Source: CAZGKW01 sp964526295
GTDB lineage: Bacteria; Planctomycetota; Phycisphaerae; FEN-1346
DNA: 53,262 nt
Reading direction: 5' to 3'
Assembly: GCA_964526295.1 (NCBI GenBank)
Contig: CAZGKW010000030.1
Coordinates: forward strand, 1 to 53,262
This document shows, in pieces, positions 17,530-27,854 of the stretch. The notes below the pieces were generated by a model. The model had not been told where the DNA came from. It did no database searches and saw only the letters and a list, made by a program, of their open reading frames with translations. The position numbers and the translations under genes were made by a program. How positions within the stretch are numbered: position 1 is the stretch's first letter; each line of letters begins with the position of its first letter.

Positions 17530-19377
17530 ATGCCGAAGCGGACCGCGACAGTCGCTTGGGCGACGGTCTGGTTGTTGGCGGCCGCCGGCGCGGGGGCCGG
17601 CGCCGCCTCGCCCGACGTCCCTGCCCTGGACCTCGTCCCCCGCGACGCGATGGGGTTCCTCCATATCCCGTCCGTCCAGGCCCTCGAGGCCGACCTCCGC
17701 CGCTTCTCCGAGGAGACCGGCTGGAAGCTCGGTCAGGGCGAGGGGCCCGTCCTGGAGGCCTTGGCCCGCCGGACGGACATCGCCGAGGGGCTCGACCCGT
17801 CGGGACCGGCGGCCGTCGCCTGGCTCGACCCGAAGGAATACCGCGAGCGGTACACGGTCTACATTCTGCCGGTGGCCGACTGGGACCGGCTCCTGGAGGC
17901 GACGGTCTCGGAAGAGATGGGGCCCGGCCGCTATGCCGTCACGCGGGCCGCAGGGCCGCGCTACGTCCTCCGCCGCGGCCGGTTCGCCGTGGTCACCAGC
18001 TCCTTTCGGACGCTGGAGGACGTGGCGAAGTCGGCGGACCGCATCCCGGCAATCCTCTCGGCCGAGACGCTGGCCGGCGCCGCGGGCCCGGGGCCGTACC
18101 TCTACCTCGACTTCCAGCGCTTGACGCGGGCCTATGCCGAGGACATCGCCCGCTGGTTCCGGGCCTCCGGCAGCCAGGTCATTCAGGACCCGCGGACGCT
18201 GCTGTACGCCGACATGTTTTCGTCGTACCTGGTCGGGATGATGGACCTGATCGACCAGGTCGAGATGCTCGAGGGAGCGATGCGGTTCGGGCCGGAAGGC
18301 CTGTCGGCGGACCTGCGGGTGAAGTTTGCGGCCGACGGGTCCTTCGGGCGGTTCGTCTCGTCGCAGGCGCCGCACGGCCCGCCGGTGCTGCCGATAGGCA
18401 TCCGTCCCGTAGCCACCGCCACGACGATCCACCTGAACCCGGCCGGCCGGACCGAGGCGGCCCTGGCCCTGACGCAGTTCTTCCTGGAGAAGGCCCCGCG
18501 GCCGACGCCGCTGCCGGAGCCCACGAAACAGGCCGTCCTGAGGGCCGTGCGGACGTTCGTCGACTCGCTCGGGTCCGAGGTGACGATGCTTACCGGGACG
18601 CCGGCCCCCGGCCTCGGCGCCGTCAGCGAGGTCAGCGTCTACCAGGTGAAGGACGCGGAGCAGTTCCGCCTGGGCATCCAGCTCCTGGCCGAGGCGTGGG
18701 AGCGGCTGGCCGACCAGCTCGGCATCTACCTGGAGGTGATGGTCCATCCGGACGCCGGGGACCTGGGCGGCGAACCGGTCGCCCTGTACGTCCCGCGGAT
18801 GCGTTTCGGCATCGCGGCCCGGCACGCGAGGTTCCGCGAGCAACTGGCCGACCTTTACGGCCACGAAGGGCTCGTCTATCGCGTGGTGACGGTCGGCGAC
18901 CGGGCGGTGGTCGGCGTCGGCACGGACACGACGCTCATGCGTGAGACGATCGAGCGGATCCGCGCCGGGGGCGACGCCGCGGCGCCGCCCGCCCTGGAGC
19001 GTCTCAACACCCACTTGCCGCCCAGGCAGAACATCTCGATCGTCACGAACCTCCCCCTCTACCTGAGGCAGGCCCTCCTTCGGGGCGGGACGGCCGAGGA
19101 GCGGATCGGGACGGTCGATCCGGGCGCGAGTCTGAGCGGACTGGCCGTCCGCTTCGACGGGCCCACCGTCCGGGTGGGCTCCTATTGGCCGCACGACCAG
19201 CTCCGCCGGGGCCGGGAGCTGCTGGAGCGCGTCGTGCCGGGGGTCACCGAAGCCCCTGAGTCGCTTTTCGAGCCCCCCGAGGGGGGACCGCCGGCGGGAA
19301 CTGTCCCCGAAGGTGAAACTCCCGAAGAGGGACCGGACGCGGGCGCCCCGCCCGGCGGCGGGCCCCCGGCCCCGTAG
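17530..19377 (+). CDS. Secreted protein of unknown function (DUF3352-like character)
   Basis: About 615 residues. The ATG at 17530 has AAGGA 5 nt upstream and gives a signal peptide (MPKRTATVAWATVWLLAAAG, cleavage about residue 25). ATGs at 17515 and 17524 remain possible. The mature start DLVPRDAMGFLHIPSVQAL resembles the opening of DUF3352-type proteins that evaluate to P.D......P....L; I am unsure of the family. No catalytic motif or cysteine is evident. The last 50 residues are proline/glycine/glutamate-rich and likely disordered. It stands alone and meets the CPBP gene tail to tail, with 7 nt between them. Confidence 0.7.
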   Translation: MPKRTATVAWATVWLLAAAGAGAGAASPDVPALDLVPRDAMGFLHIPSVQALEADLRRFSEETGWKLGQGEGPVLEALARRTDIAEGLDPSGPAAVAWLDPKEYRERYTVYILPVADWDRLLEATVSEEMGPGRYAVTRAAGPRYVLRRGRFAVVTSSFRTLEDVAKSADRIPAILSAETLAGAAGPGPYLYLDFQRLTRAYAEDIARWFRASGSQVIQDPRTLLYADMFSSYLVGMMDLIDQVEMLEGAMRFGPEGLSADLRVKFAADGSFGRFVSSQAPHGPPVLPIGIRPVATATTIHLNPAGRTEAALALTQFFLEKAPRPTPLPEPTKQAVLRAVRTFVDSLGSEVTMLTGTPAPGLGAVSEVSVYQVKDAEQFRLGIQLLAEAWERLADQLGIYLEVMVHPDAGDLGGEPVALYVPRMRFGIAARHARFREQLADLYGHEGLVYRVVTVGDRAVVGVGTDTTLMRETIERIRAGGDAAAPPALERLNTHLPPRQNISIVTNLPLYLRQALLRGGTAEERIGTVDPGASLSGLAVRFDGPTVRVGSYWPHDQLRRGRELLERVVPGVTEAPESLFEPPEGGPPAGTVPEGETPEEGPDAGAPPGGGPPAP

Positions 19378-19384
19378 CCGGGCC

Positions 19385-20272
19385 CTAACCGCCCCCGAAG
19401 TACATACCCAGCACCATCAGCGTGTTGAACGCCGCGTGGCACACGATCGGCGCCACCAGGCTCCGTGTCCGGTAGGCGAGGTATCCGAGCGCGAGGCCGA
19501 GGACGAACAGGGACGGCACGGTCTGCGGGGCCGCCGAGAGGTGGGCCGCGGCGAACAGCGCGGCGCTCGTGACCAGGGCTCCCCGCACCCCCACGTACTT
19601 CAGCAGGCTCACCTGGAGCACCCCCCGGTACATGAACTCCTCCCCCAGCGGCGCGAGCACCGACGCCTGAAGGAGCGTCGCCGCCAGGGCCCAAGGCTCC
19701 CGCATCTGGCGGAGGGCCTTCAACGTCGGGTGTTCCTGCACCTGCTCGGCGGCGCCGAACAACGCAAGGAACGCGAACGTGACCACCAGGACGATGACGC
19801 ATACCGGCAGCGACGACGCCGCACCCAGCAGGCCGAGCCGGACCCCGTGACCGATCCGTCCGAGCCTCACGCCCAGCGACCCGGCCACCCCGCGCCCGAA
19901 CTGGAGTACGACCGCCAGGCCGAGCCCAGCCGGGACCGTCGTCATCACGAAGCCCAGCGGGCTCAAGGGACGGGGCCCCTCCGACGTCTCCCACGGCAGG
20001 AACCCCTCGGCCGCCAGCGTCGTGTAGATCAGGCCGATGAGGATCGACCCCAGGAACATGGTCCCGAACAGGACCAGGCCGTACGGGGCCGGCAGACGCG
20101 ACGCCGGAAAGGCCCGCCCCTCCGGCAGGGGGATCGCCTCGTCCGCCACCCACCAGTGCCACAGCCGATGCAGAACGTACACCGTGGCCGGCAGACAGAG
20201 CGTCGCCGCCGCGATCAGCCACCAAGCGAAAGAGGGGCCGGCGTCCTGGGGGGCGGCTTCGGCGAGCGGCAC
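19385..20272 (-). CDS. CPBP-family intramembrane metalloprotease
   Basis: 295 residues and about eight membrane segments. The CPBP/Abi (Rce1-like) motifs are LAPLGEEFMYRGVL (EExxxR, residues near 217), HLSAAPQTVPSLFVLGLALG and PIVCHAAFN (third His). These are glutamate/His zinc-type membrane proteases; in bacteria they are linked to prenyl-protein-like processing or bacteriocin self-immunity, and the substrate is generally unknown. Start GTG at 20272 with GGGAG overlapping the guaA stop region, so it is the last gene of the purF-carA-carB-guaA run. Confidence 0.88.
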   Translation of the reverse strand: MPLAEAAPQDAGPSFAWWLIAAATLCLPATVYVLHRLWHWWVADEAIPLPEGRAFPASRLPAPYGLVLFGTMFLGSILIGLIYTTLAAEGFLPWETSEGPRPLSPLGFVMTTVPAGLGLAVVLQFGRGVAGSLGVRLGRIGHGVRLGLLGAASSLPVCVIVLVVTFAFLALFGAAEQVQEHPTLKALRQMREPWALAATLLQASVLAPLGEEFMYRGVLQVSLLKYVGVRGALVTSAALFAAAHLSAAPQTVPSLFVLGLALGYLAYRTRSLVAPIVCHAAFNTLMVLGMYFGGG

Positions 20273-20279
20273 GGCGGAG

Positions 20280-21837
20280 CTACTCCCACTCGATGGTGCT
20301 CGGCGGCTTCGAACTCACATCATAGACCACGCGGTTGACCCCCGCCACCTCGTTGATGATCCGCGACGCCACCTGGGCCAGCACGTCGTGGGGCAGACGG
20401 GCCCAGTCCGCCGTCATCGCGTCCTGGCTCGTCACGGCCCGAAGGGCCACCACGTTCGCGTAGGTCCGCTCGTCGCCCATCACGCCGACGGCCTTGACGG
20501 GCAACAGAACCGACAGGGCCTGCCACACCTTCCGGTACCAGCCCGAGCGGTGCAGCTCCTCCAGGAAGATGGCGTCCGCCTCTCGGAGGATGCGAAGCTT
20601 GCGTCGGCTGACGGGGCCGACGATCCGCACCGCCAGGCCCGGCCCGGGGAACGGGTGGCGCCAGATGATCTTGTCCGGCAGGCCCAGCTCCTGGCCGACG
20701 CGGCGGACCTCGTCCTTGAAGAGGTACCGGAGCGGCTCGATCAGGTCGAACTTCAGGTCGGCCGGCAGGCCGCCCACGTTGTGGTGCGTCTTGATCGTGA
20801 CCGACGGCCCGCCGCGGGCCGAGCGGCTCTCGATGACGTCCGGGTAGAGCGTCCCCTGGGCCAGGAACCGGGGCATGCCCAGGTCCTTGGCGGCCCGCTC
20901 GAAGACGCGGATGAAGACGTTGCCGATGATGCGGCGCTTCCGTTCCGGGCTCGCCACGCCGCGGAGACGCCGGAGGAACTCGCCGACGGCGCTGACGTAA
21001 TGGACCTTGATGCCGGCGTAATCGCGGAGGTTCCGTCGGACGTTCTCCGCCTCGTTCTTGCGGAGGAGGCCGTTGTTGATGAAGACGCAGTGGAGGCGGT
21101 CGCCGACGGCGCCGTGAAGGAGCGTGGCGAGGACCGAGGAGTCGACGCCGCCGCTGGTGGCGCACAAGACGTGCTCGTCGCCGACGAGATCGCGGATCTC
21201 GGCGACCGCCTGCTCGACGAACGACCGGGCCGTCCAGCCGCCCTTGCACTCGGCCACGCGGAAGAGAAAGTTCTTCAGGACCTCCGTGCCCTGGGGCGTG
21301 TGGACCACCTCGGGGTGGAACTGGAGGCCGTAGAGCCGCTTCCGGGGGTGGCCCATGACGGCGACGGGCGCCGTGGCCGTCTCGGCAAGGACCTCGAACC
21401 CCGGGGGGACCTCGGCCACCTGATCGCCGTGGCTCATCCAGACCTGGAGCCGCCGGTCGAGGCCCCGGAAGAGGTCGCCCTTCTTACGGACGCGGATGAC
21501 CGCCGGGCCGTACTCCCGCCGCTCGGTGGCGTGGACCTCCCCGCCCAGGAGCTTCGCCATGAGCTGAAGGCCGTAACAGATGCCCAGAACGGGGAGCCCC
21601 AGCCGCAGGAGGCCCGGGTCGCACGTCGGGCTGTCCGGGTCGGTGACGCTGGCCGGGCCGCCCGAAAGGATGAGGGCCGCGGGCCGGTCGGCGGCCAGGT
21701 CGGCCGGCCCGATCGTGTGCGGCACGATCTCGGAGTAGGCCCCGCACTCGCGGACCCGCCGCGCGATGAGCTGGGTGTACTGCGACCCGAAGTCCAGCAC
21801 CAGGACGCGCTGCGAGGGCTGGGACGGGGCGAACCCC

Positions 21838-21866
<29 letters not shown>
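20280..21866 (-). CDS. guaA: GMP synthase (glutamine-hydrolysing)
   Basis: 528 residues. Converts XMP to GMP with ATP and glutamine. The amidotransferase half shows RVLVLDFGSQYTQLIARRVRE, nucleophile Cys in GICYGLQLM (about residue 95) and GLQFHPEVVH. The ATP-pyrophosphatase half shows the P-loop SGGVDSSV (about 236), and the dimerisation domain ends in the invariant SKPPSTIEWE. ATG 21866 lies 29 nt inside the end of carB; the longer open frame from 21935 lies wholly in carB and is rejected. Coupled translation with carB is likely. Confidence 0.96.
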
Positions 21867-23514
<1,648 letters not shown>

Positions 23515-23522
23515 CTTGCGGC

Positions 23523-24641
23523 TTACCTTCGGCCCTTGCGCATCAGCTCGACGAAGCGGCGGAACAGGTACCGGGCGTCGTGCGGCCCGGGCGACGCCTC
23601 CGGGTGGAACTGGACGCTGAAAAGCGGCAGCCGCCGGTGGACCATCCCCTCCAGCGTCTGATCGTTCAGATTGATATGGGTGATCTCGACGTCGTCGGCC
23701 GGCAGGCTGTCGATGTCGACGCAGAAGCCGTGGTTCTGGACGGTGATGGCGACCCGCTCGGTCCGGAGGTCCTTCGTCGGATGGTTCGCCCCGTGGTGGC
23801 CGAACTTGAGCTTGAAGGTCGTCCCCCCGAGGGCCTGGCCGAGCATCTGGTGACCCATGCAGATGCCGAAGATCGGCATCCGCCGGCCGCCCGGGGGCGA
23901 CTCGATGAGTTCCTTCAGCGTCTCGACGGCGTAGGGCACGCCCGCCGGGTCGCCCGGCCCGTTCGAAAGGAGCAGCCCGTCGGCGCCGCTCTCGAGGACC
24001 TCGGCGGCCGAGGCCGACGCCGGCAGGACGAGCGTCCGGCACCCCTCGGCCTTCAGGCGCCTCAGGATCCCCCACTTGACGCCGTAGTCCAGGAGACCCA
24101 CCACCGGCCCGTCCGGCGCCGACTCGGGCCCCCACTCCCACGGCTCGGCGCAGGTGACCTCCTTGACGAGGTCGCGCCCCAGGAGGCCAGGCGAGGCCTT
24201 CGCCTTGGCCACGGCGGCGTCCGGGTCGTCGGCGTCGGCGGCCGAAAGGACGGCCCGCATGGCCCCGGCCTCGCGGATGTGCCGCGTCAGGGCACGCGTA
24301 TCGACGCCCTCGATGCCGGGGACGCCGGCCTCGCGAAGGTAGGTGTCGAGGTCCTGCGTCGACCGCCAGTTGGAGCGGATGCGGCTCAGCTCCTTGACGA
24401 CGAACCCCTCGACCCAGGGGCGGTGCGACTCGACGTCGTCCGGGTTGACGCCGTAGTTGCCGATCAGCGGGTAGGTCATGGCGACGATCTGCCCCCGGTA
24501 GGAGGGGTCCGTCAGGACCTCCTGGTACCCGGTCATGGAGGTGTTGAAGACGACCTCGCCGGCGGCGTCGCGTCGGGCGCCGAACGCCCGGCCGCGAAAC
24601 ACCCGCCCGTCCTCCAGTGCCAGGATCGCCTCGTCGGCCAT
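23523..24641 (-). CDS. carA: Carbamoyl-phosphate synthase small subunit
   Basis: 372 residues from ATG 24641 (MADEAILALEDGRVFRGRAFG). It hydrolyses glutamine and feeds ammonia to CarB for pyrimidine and arginine synthesis. N-terminal CPSase small domain: EVVFNTSMTGYQEVLTDPSY. C-terminal class I amidotransferase: nucleophile Cys in GICMGHQMLGQAL (about residue 258), and FHPEASPGPHD with the catalytic His/Glu. The open frame runs to 24716, but the extra 25 residues are not family-like. 157 nt separate it from purF. Confidence 0.96.
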   Translation of the reverse strand: MADEAILALEDGRVFRGRAFGARRDAAGEVVFNTSMTGYQEVLTDPSYRGQIVAMTYPLIGNYGVNPDDVESHRPWVEGFVVKELSRIRSNWRSTQDLDTYLREAGVPGIEGVDTRALTRHIREAGAMRAVLSAADADDPDAAVAKAKASPGLLGRDLVKEVTCAEPWEWGPESAPDGPVVGLLDYGVKWGILRRLKAEGCRTLVLPASASAAEVLESGADGLLLSNGPGDPAGVPYAVETLKELIESPPGGRRMPIFGICMGHQMLGQALGGTTFKLKFGHHGANHPTKDLRTERVAITVQNHGFCVDIDSLPADDVEITHINLNDQTLEGMVHRRLPLFSVQFHPEASPGPHDARYLFRRFVELMRKGRR

Positions 24642-24738
24642 CGTCACCTGTCCAAGCCCGAATTGCGTGCGGCCGCCCGCCGGGCGCCTCACGGGCGGGC
24701 AAGCCGCCAGGGACACCCGGCACCCGCCGGCCGCTGTT

Positions 24739-24789
24739 TTGACCTATCTTTGCTTTTCTCTGCGCTTTCCGCGTGCTCTGCGGTCAACA
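24739..24789. repeat. Dispersed CGCAGAG-type repeat between carA and purF
   Basis: Read on the reverse strand, TTGACCGCAGAG is followed by ACGCGG, AAAGCGCAGAG and AAAAGCAAAG: the ACCGCAGAG...CGCAGAG repeat family that is scattered through many environmental bacterial genomes. It is AT-richer than its surroundings. Confidence 0.6.
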
Positions 24790-24798
24790 CAGGCCCAG

Positions 24799-26241
24799 TT
24801 ACCCCTCGGCCCGGTGGGCCGTGTCGAACTGCTCCTTGTGGAACCCCTCGGGCACCTCCGTCGGGTACTCGCCCGTGAAACACGCCGTGCACATGTCCTC
24901 CGGGTTCGGCACGACGCCGAGCATGCCCTCCACCGAGAGGTGCCGGAGCGAGTCCGCCCCGATGTGGTCGCGGACCTCCTCGACCGTATGGGCGGAGGCG
25001 ATCAGCTCTTCGCGTGTCGACATGTCGATGCCATAGAAACACGGACACCGGATCGGCGGGCTGGAGACGCGGACGTGGACCTCGGCCGCCCCCGAGCCGC
25101 GCATCAGGCGAATCAGCTTCCGCAGCGTCGTGCCCCGCACGATCGAGTCCTCGACGACGACGACCCGCTTGCCGCGCAGCACGCCGGTCACGGGGTTGAA
25201 CTTGAGCCGCACGTCGAGGTCCCGCTCGTGCTGGTGCGGCGCGATGAACGTCCGCCCCACGTAGTGGTTGCGGATGAGGCCGATCTCGAACCGGATGCCC
25301 GACGCCTCGGCGTACCCGAGGGCCGCCGTGTTGGCCGAGTCGGGGACGGCCACGACGATGTCGGCGTCGGCGGGGGCCTCCTCGGCGAGCTGCCGGCCGA
25401 ACTCCCGCCGAATTTTGTCCACCTTCTGCCCGTAGATCCAGCTGTCGGGCCGGGAAAAGTAGATGTATTCGAAGATACAGAACGCCCGCCGGGGCGCCGC
25501 CGCCAGGCGACGCGAGTGGACCCCCTCGGCGTCGACGATCATCATCTCGCCCGGCTCCAGGCTCCGGACGTAGTCGGCCTCCAGGATGTCGAACGCGCAC
25601 GACTCGCTGGCCAGGACCGTCGCCTCGCCCAGCTTGCCGAACGACAGCGGCCGCCATCCGTGCGGGTCGCGGGCCGCGATCAGGGCCTCTTGCGACAGGA
25701 ACAGGAAGCAGTACGCCCCGACGACCTGCTCCAGCGCCTCGGCCACCATGTCGGCCAGGGCCGCCCGTCGCGACCGGGCCACCAGGTGCAGCACGACCTC
25801 CGAGTCGGTGCTGGTCTGGAAGATGGACCCGGCGTCCTCCATCTCGGCCCGCAGGCGTGCCGCGTTGACCAGGTTGCCGTTGTGGGCGGCGGCGAGCTGG
25901 CCCCGCTTGAACTCGATGCGGATCGGCTGGGCGTTGGTCGGCCGCGACGCGCCGGTCGTCGAGTAGCGGTTGTGCCCGATGGCGGCGCTTCCGGCGAGCC
26001 GATCCAGGACCGCGCGGTCCGAGAAGACCTGCGACACCAGGCCCGGCCCCTTGTGGAGGCGGATGAGCCGGCCGTCGGAGGCCGCGATGCCGGCCGATTC
26101 CTGGCCCCGGTGCTGGAGCGAGTAGAGGCCGAAGTAGGCGTGGCGGGCGGCCCGGGCGTCGCCGTAGACGCCGAACAGGCCGCAGAATTCGCGCGGACGG
26201 TCGGCCCGGGCATCCGCCCGGCCTGGCCAATCGGTTCTCAA
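24799..26241 (-). CDS. purF: Amidophosphoribosyltransferase (Fe-S type)
   Basis: 480 residues. First committed step of purine synthesis: PRPP plus glutamine to phosphoribosylamine. A 19-residue propeptide precedes the catalytic Cys in EFCGLFGVYGD (C20), as in Bacillus-type PurF that is self-processed. The phosphoribosyltransferase loop VVVVEDSIVRGTT and SSPPIRCPCFYGIDMS are intact. The four cysteines for a 4Fe-4S cluster are recognisable: AFCIFEY, CPCFYG and the CTAC pair near the C-terminus. Start is TTG 26241, with GGAGG 6 nt upstream. First gene of a purF-carA-carB-guaA-CPBP run. Confidence 0.96.
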   Translation of the reverse strand: MRTDWPGRADARADRPREFCGLFGVYGDARAARHAYFGLYSLQHRGQESAGIAASDGRLIRLHKGPGLVSQVFSDRAVLDRLAGSAAIGHNRYSTTGASRPTNAQPIRIEFKRGQLAAAHNGNLVNAARLRAEMEDAGSIFQTSTDSEVVLHLVARSRRAALADMVAEALEQVVGAYCFLFLSQEALIAARDPHGWRPLSFGKLGEATVLASESCAFDILEADYVRSLEPGEMMIVDAEGVHSRRLAAAPRRAFCIFEYIYFSRPDSWIYGQKVDKIRREFGRQLAEEAPADADIVVAVPDSANTAALGYAEASGIRFEIGLIRNHYVGRTFIAPHQHERDLDVRLKFNPVTGVLRGKRVVVVEDSIVRGTTLRKLIRLMRGSGAAEVHVRVSSPPIRCPCFYGIDMSTREELIASAHTVEEVRDHIGADSLRHLSVEGMLGVVPNPEDMCTACFTGEYPTEVPEGFHKEQFDTAHRAEG

Positions 26242-26370
26242 CGTGCCCCTCCGCGATCGGTTGGGTGCCCCGCCTCGCGCGTGTGATACCCGCCCGAGCG
26301 CAGTCGAGCGGCTTTCCTGTCCTGGCGCGTCCTCACGACCCGCGTCTCAGGCTTCGGGCCTCTTGCTTTC

Positions 26371-26760
26371 TCACTTCGCGGCCACGTGGACCTTCCGCCG
26401 CCGCGGGCCGTCGAACTCGCAGAAGTAGACGCCCTGCCACGTGCCCAGCACGGGCTTTCCGCCGGAGACGATCAGCATCAGGCCAGGCCCGAACAGCGAC
26501 GACTTAATGTGGGCCGCCGAGTTGCCCTCCGCGTGCTCGTAACCGTCCTCGAACGGGACGACCTTGTTCGTCTCCATGACGATGTCGCGGGCCACCGACG
26601 GGTCGGCGTTCTCGTTGATCGTGACCCCCGCCGTCGTGTGCGGCACGAACACCAGGGCCAGCCCGTCGTCGATGCCCTCGTCCCGGATGGCCCCGGAGAC
26701 CTCGCGGGTGATGTCGATCAGCTCGACCCGCTTGCTCGTCCGGACGTTGAGCGTCTGCAC
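26371..26760 (-). CDS. YjbQ / UPF0047 family protein
   Basis: 129 residues. Signature motifs FVPHTTAGVTINENADPSV and HAEGNSAAHIKSSLFGPG place it in the UPF0047/YjbQ family, small trimeric proteins with a conserved His/Glu/Asp pocket. E. coli YjbQ has weak thiamine-phosphate synthase activity, but the physiological role is unsettled. No signal or membrane segment. Stands 129 nt before purF on the same strand and is not obviously coupled to it. Confidence 0.92.
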   Translation of the reverse strand: MQTLNVRTSKRVELIDITREVSGAIRDEGIDDGLALVFVPHTTAGVTINENADPSVARDIVMETNKVVPFEDGYEHAEGNSAAHIKSSLFGPGLMLIVSGGKPVLGTWQGVYFCEFDGPRRRKVHVAAK

Positions 26761-26913
26761 GGGCGTTCTCCGCTCGGGCTTGTGATGAAAATCCGGGGCG
26801 GGCAGGCCGAACCCTGTGGCCCGCGACGCATTCTAAGACGCCCCCGCAGGCCGTTCAAGCACAAAAAGGTTGACTCCGACCCCGTGTCGGCCGACGATCT
26901 CCAAGATGGTGCG

Positions 26914-27042
26914 GCGCGGCGGGTCTCAGCACCCGCCGCGCACACGGATGCCGAACACCCCGTCGAGGGCCATGCGGCGCGGTGGGTACAAAGACCCACC
27001 GCGCAGAATGTGACGCCCCGGGATGAGCGTAGCGAATCCCGG
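26914..27042. repeat. Three hairpins in the yjbQ-trpC gap, two of them covarying copies
   Basis: Hairpin 1: GCGCGGCGGGT / ACCCGCCGCGC (26914-26924, 26931-26941), 6-nt loop. Hairpin 2: GCGCGGTGGGT / ACCCACCGCGC (26977-26987, 26994-27004), 6-nt loop. Both are preceded by GCG, and the single stem difference is a C-G to T-A pair swap. Hairpin 3: CCGGGAT / ATCCCGG (27018-27024, 27036-27042) around GAGCGTAGCGA. The rest of the 308-nt gap 26761-27068 holds no gene. Confidence 0.8.
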
Positions 27043-27068
27043 AGAAATCAGGCCCCAAGGCCCCGAAA

Positions 27069-27854
27069 ATGGCCGACATCCTCTCGCGGATCCTGGCCGT
27101 CAAGCGACGCGAGGTCGCCGACCTCGTGTCCCGCCTGCCCGACCTGAAGGGGGCGGCCCGCGATGCCCCTCCGCCGCGGGGCCTGGCTCGGACGCTCGCC
27201 CGCCCGGAGGGGCTCCCCATTCGCGTCATCGCCGAGGTCAAGCGCCGCTCGCCCTCGGCAGGGGTCATCGCCGACCCGTTCGTGCCCCGCGAGATCGCCG
27301 CCGCCTACGAGGCCGCCGGCGCCGACGCCATCAGTTGCCTCACGGACCGCGAGTTCTTCGGCGGCGACCTGGGTCACCTCGCCGAGGTGCGGGCGGCGGT
27401 GGGGCTGCCCGTCCTCCGGAAGGACTTCCTCGTGGCCGACGTACAGGTCTACGAGGCCCGGGCGGCAGGGGCCGACGCCGTCCTCCTGATCGCCGAGGCC
27501 CTGGCGGCGGGGCCGATGGCCGTCCTGGCGGGGCTGGCCGCCGACCTCGGGATGGACGTCCTGGCCGAGGCCCATTCGGAGGCGGCCCTGGAGCGGGCCC
27601 TCGCCTGCGGGGCCGCACTCGTCGGCATCAACAACCGCGACCTGACGACCTTCGAGGTTCGCCTGGAGACGACCGAGCGGCTCGGCCCGCGCGTCAAGGA
27701 CGCCGGACGCGTCCTCGTGGCCGAGAGTGGCATCCGAACCGCCGCCGACGTCCGCCGGGTGATGGCCGCCGGCGCCGATGCAGTCCTCGTCGGCGAGGGC
27801 CTCCTCCTCGCGCCCGACCCGGCCGCCAAGCTGGCCGAACTCAAGTCGGCTTGA
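27069..27854 (+). CDS. trpC: Indole-3-glycerol phosphate synthase
   Basis: 261 residues. TIM-barrel enzyme of tryptophan synthesis that closes the indole ring. Conserved strands are visible in order: IAEVKRRSPSAG (catalytic Lys), LTDREFFGGDLGHL, PVLRKDFLVADVQVYEARAAGADAVL in pieces, LAEAHSEAALERAL, GINNRDL and ESGIRTAADV, then VGEGLL. Length is typical. No other trp genes are next to it. Its stop overlaps the convergent nrpR-like gene by 14 nt. No strong ribosome-binding site before ATG 27069. Confidence 0.96.
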   Translation: MADILSRILAVKRREVADLVSRLPDLKGAARDAPPPRGLARTLARPEGLPIRVIAEVKRRSPSAGVIADPFVPREIAAAYEAAGADAISCLTDREFFGGDLGHLAEVRAAVGLPVLRKDFLVADVQVYEARAAGADAVLLIAEALAAGPMAVLAGLAADLGMDVLAEAHSEAALERALACGAALVGINNRDLTTFEVRLETTERLGPRVKDAGRVLVAESGIRTAADVRRVMAAGADAVLVGEGLLLAPDPAAKLAELKSA

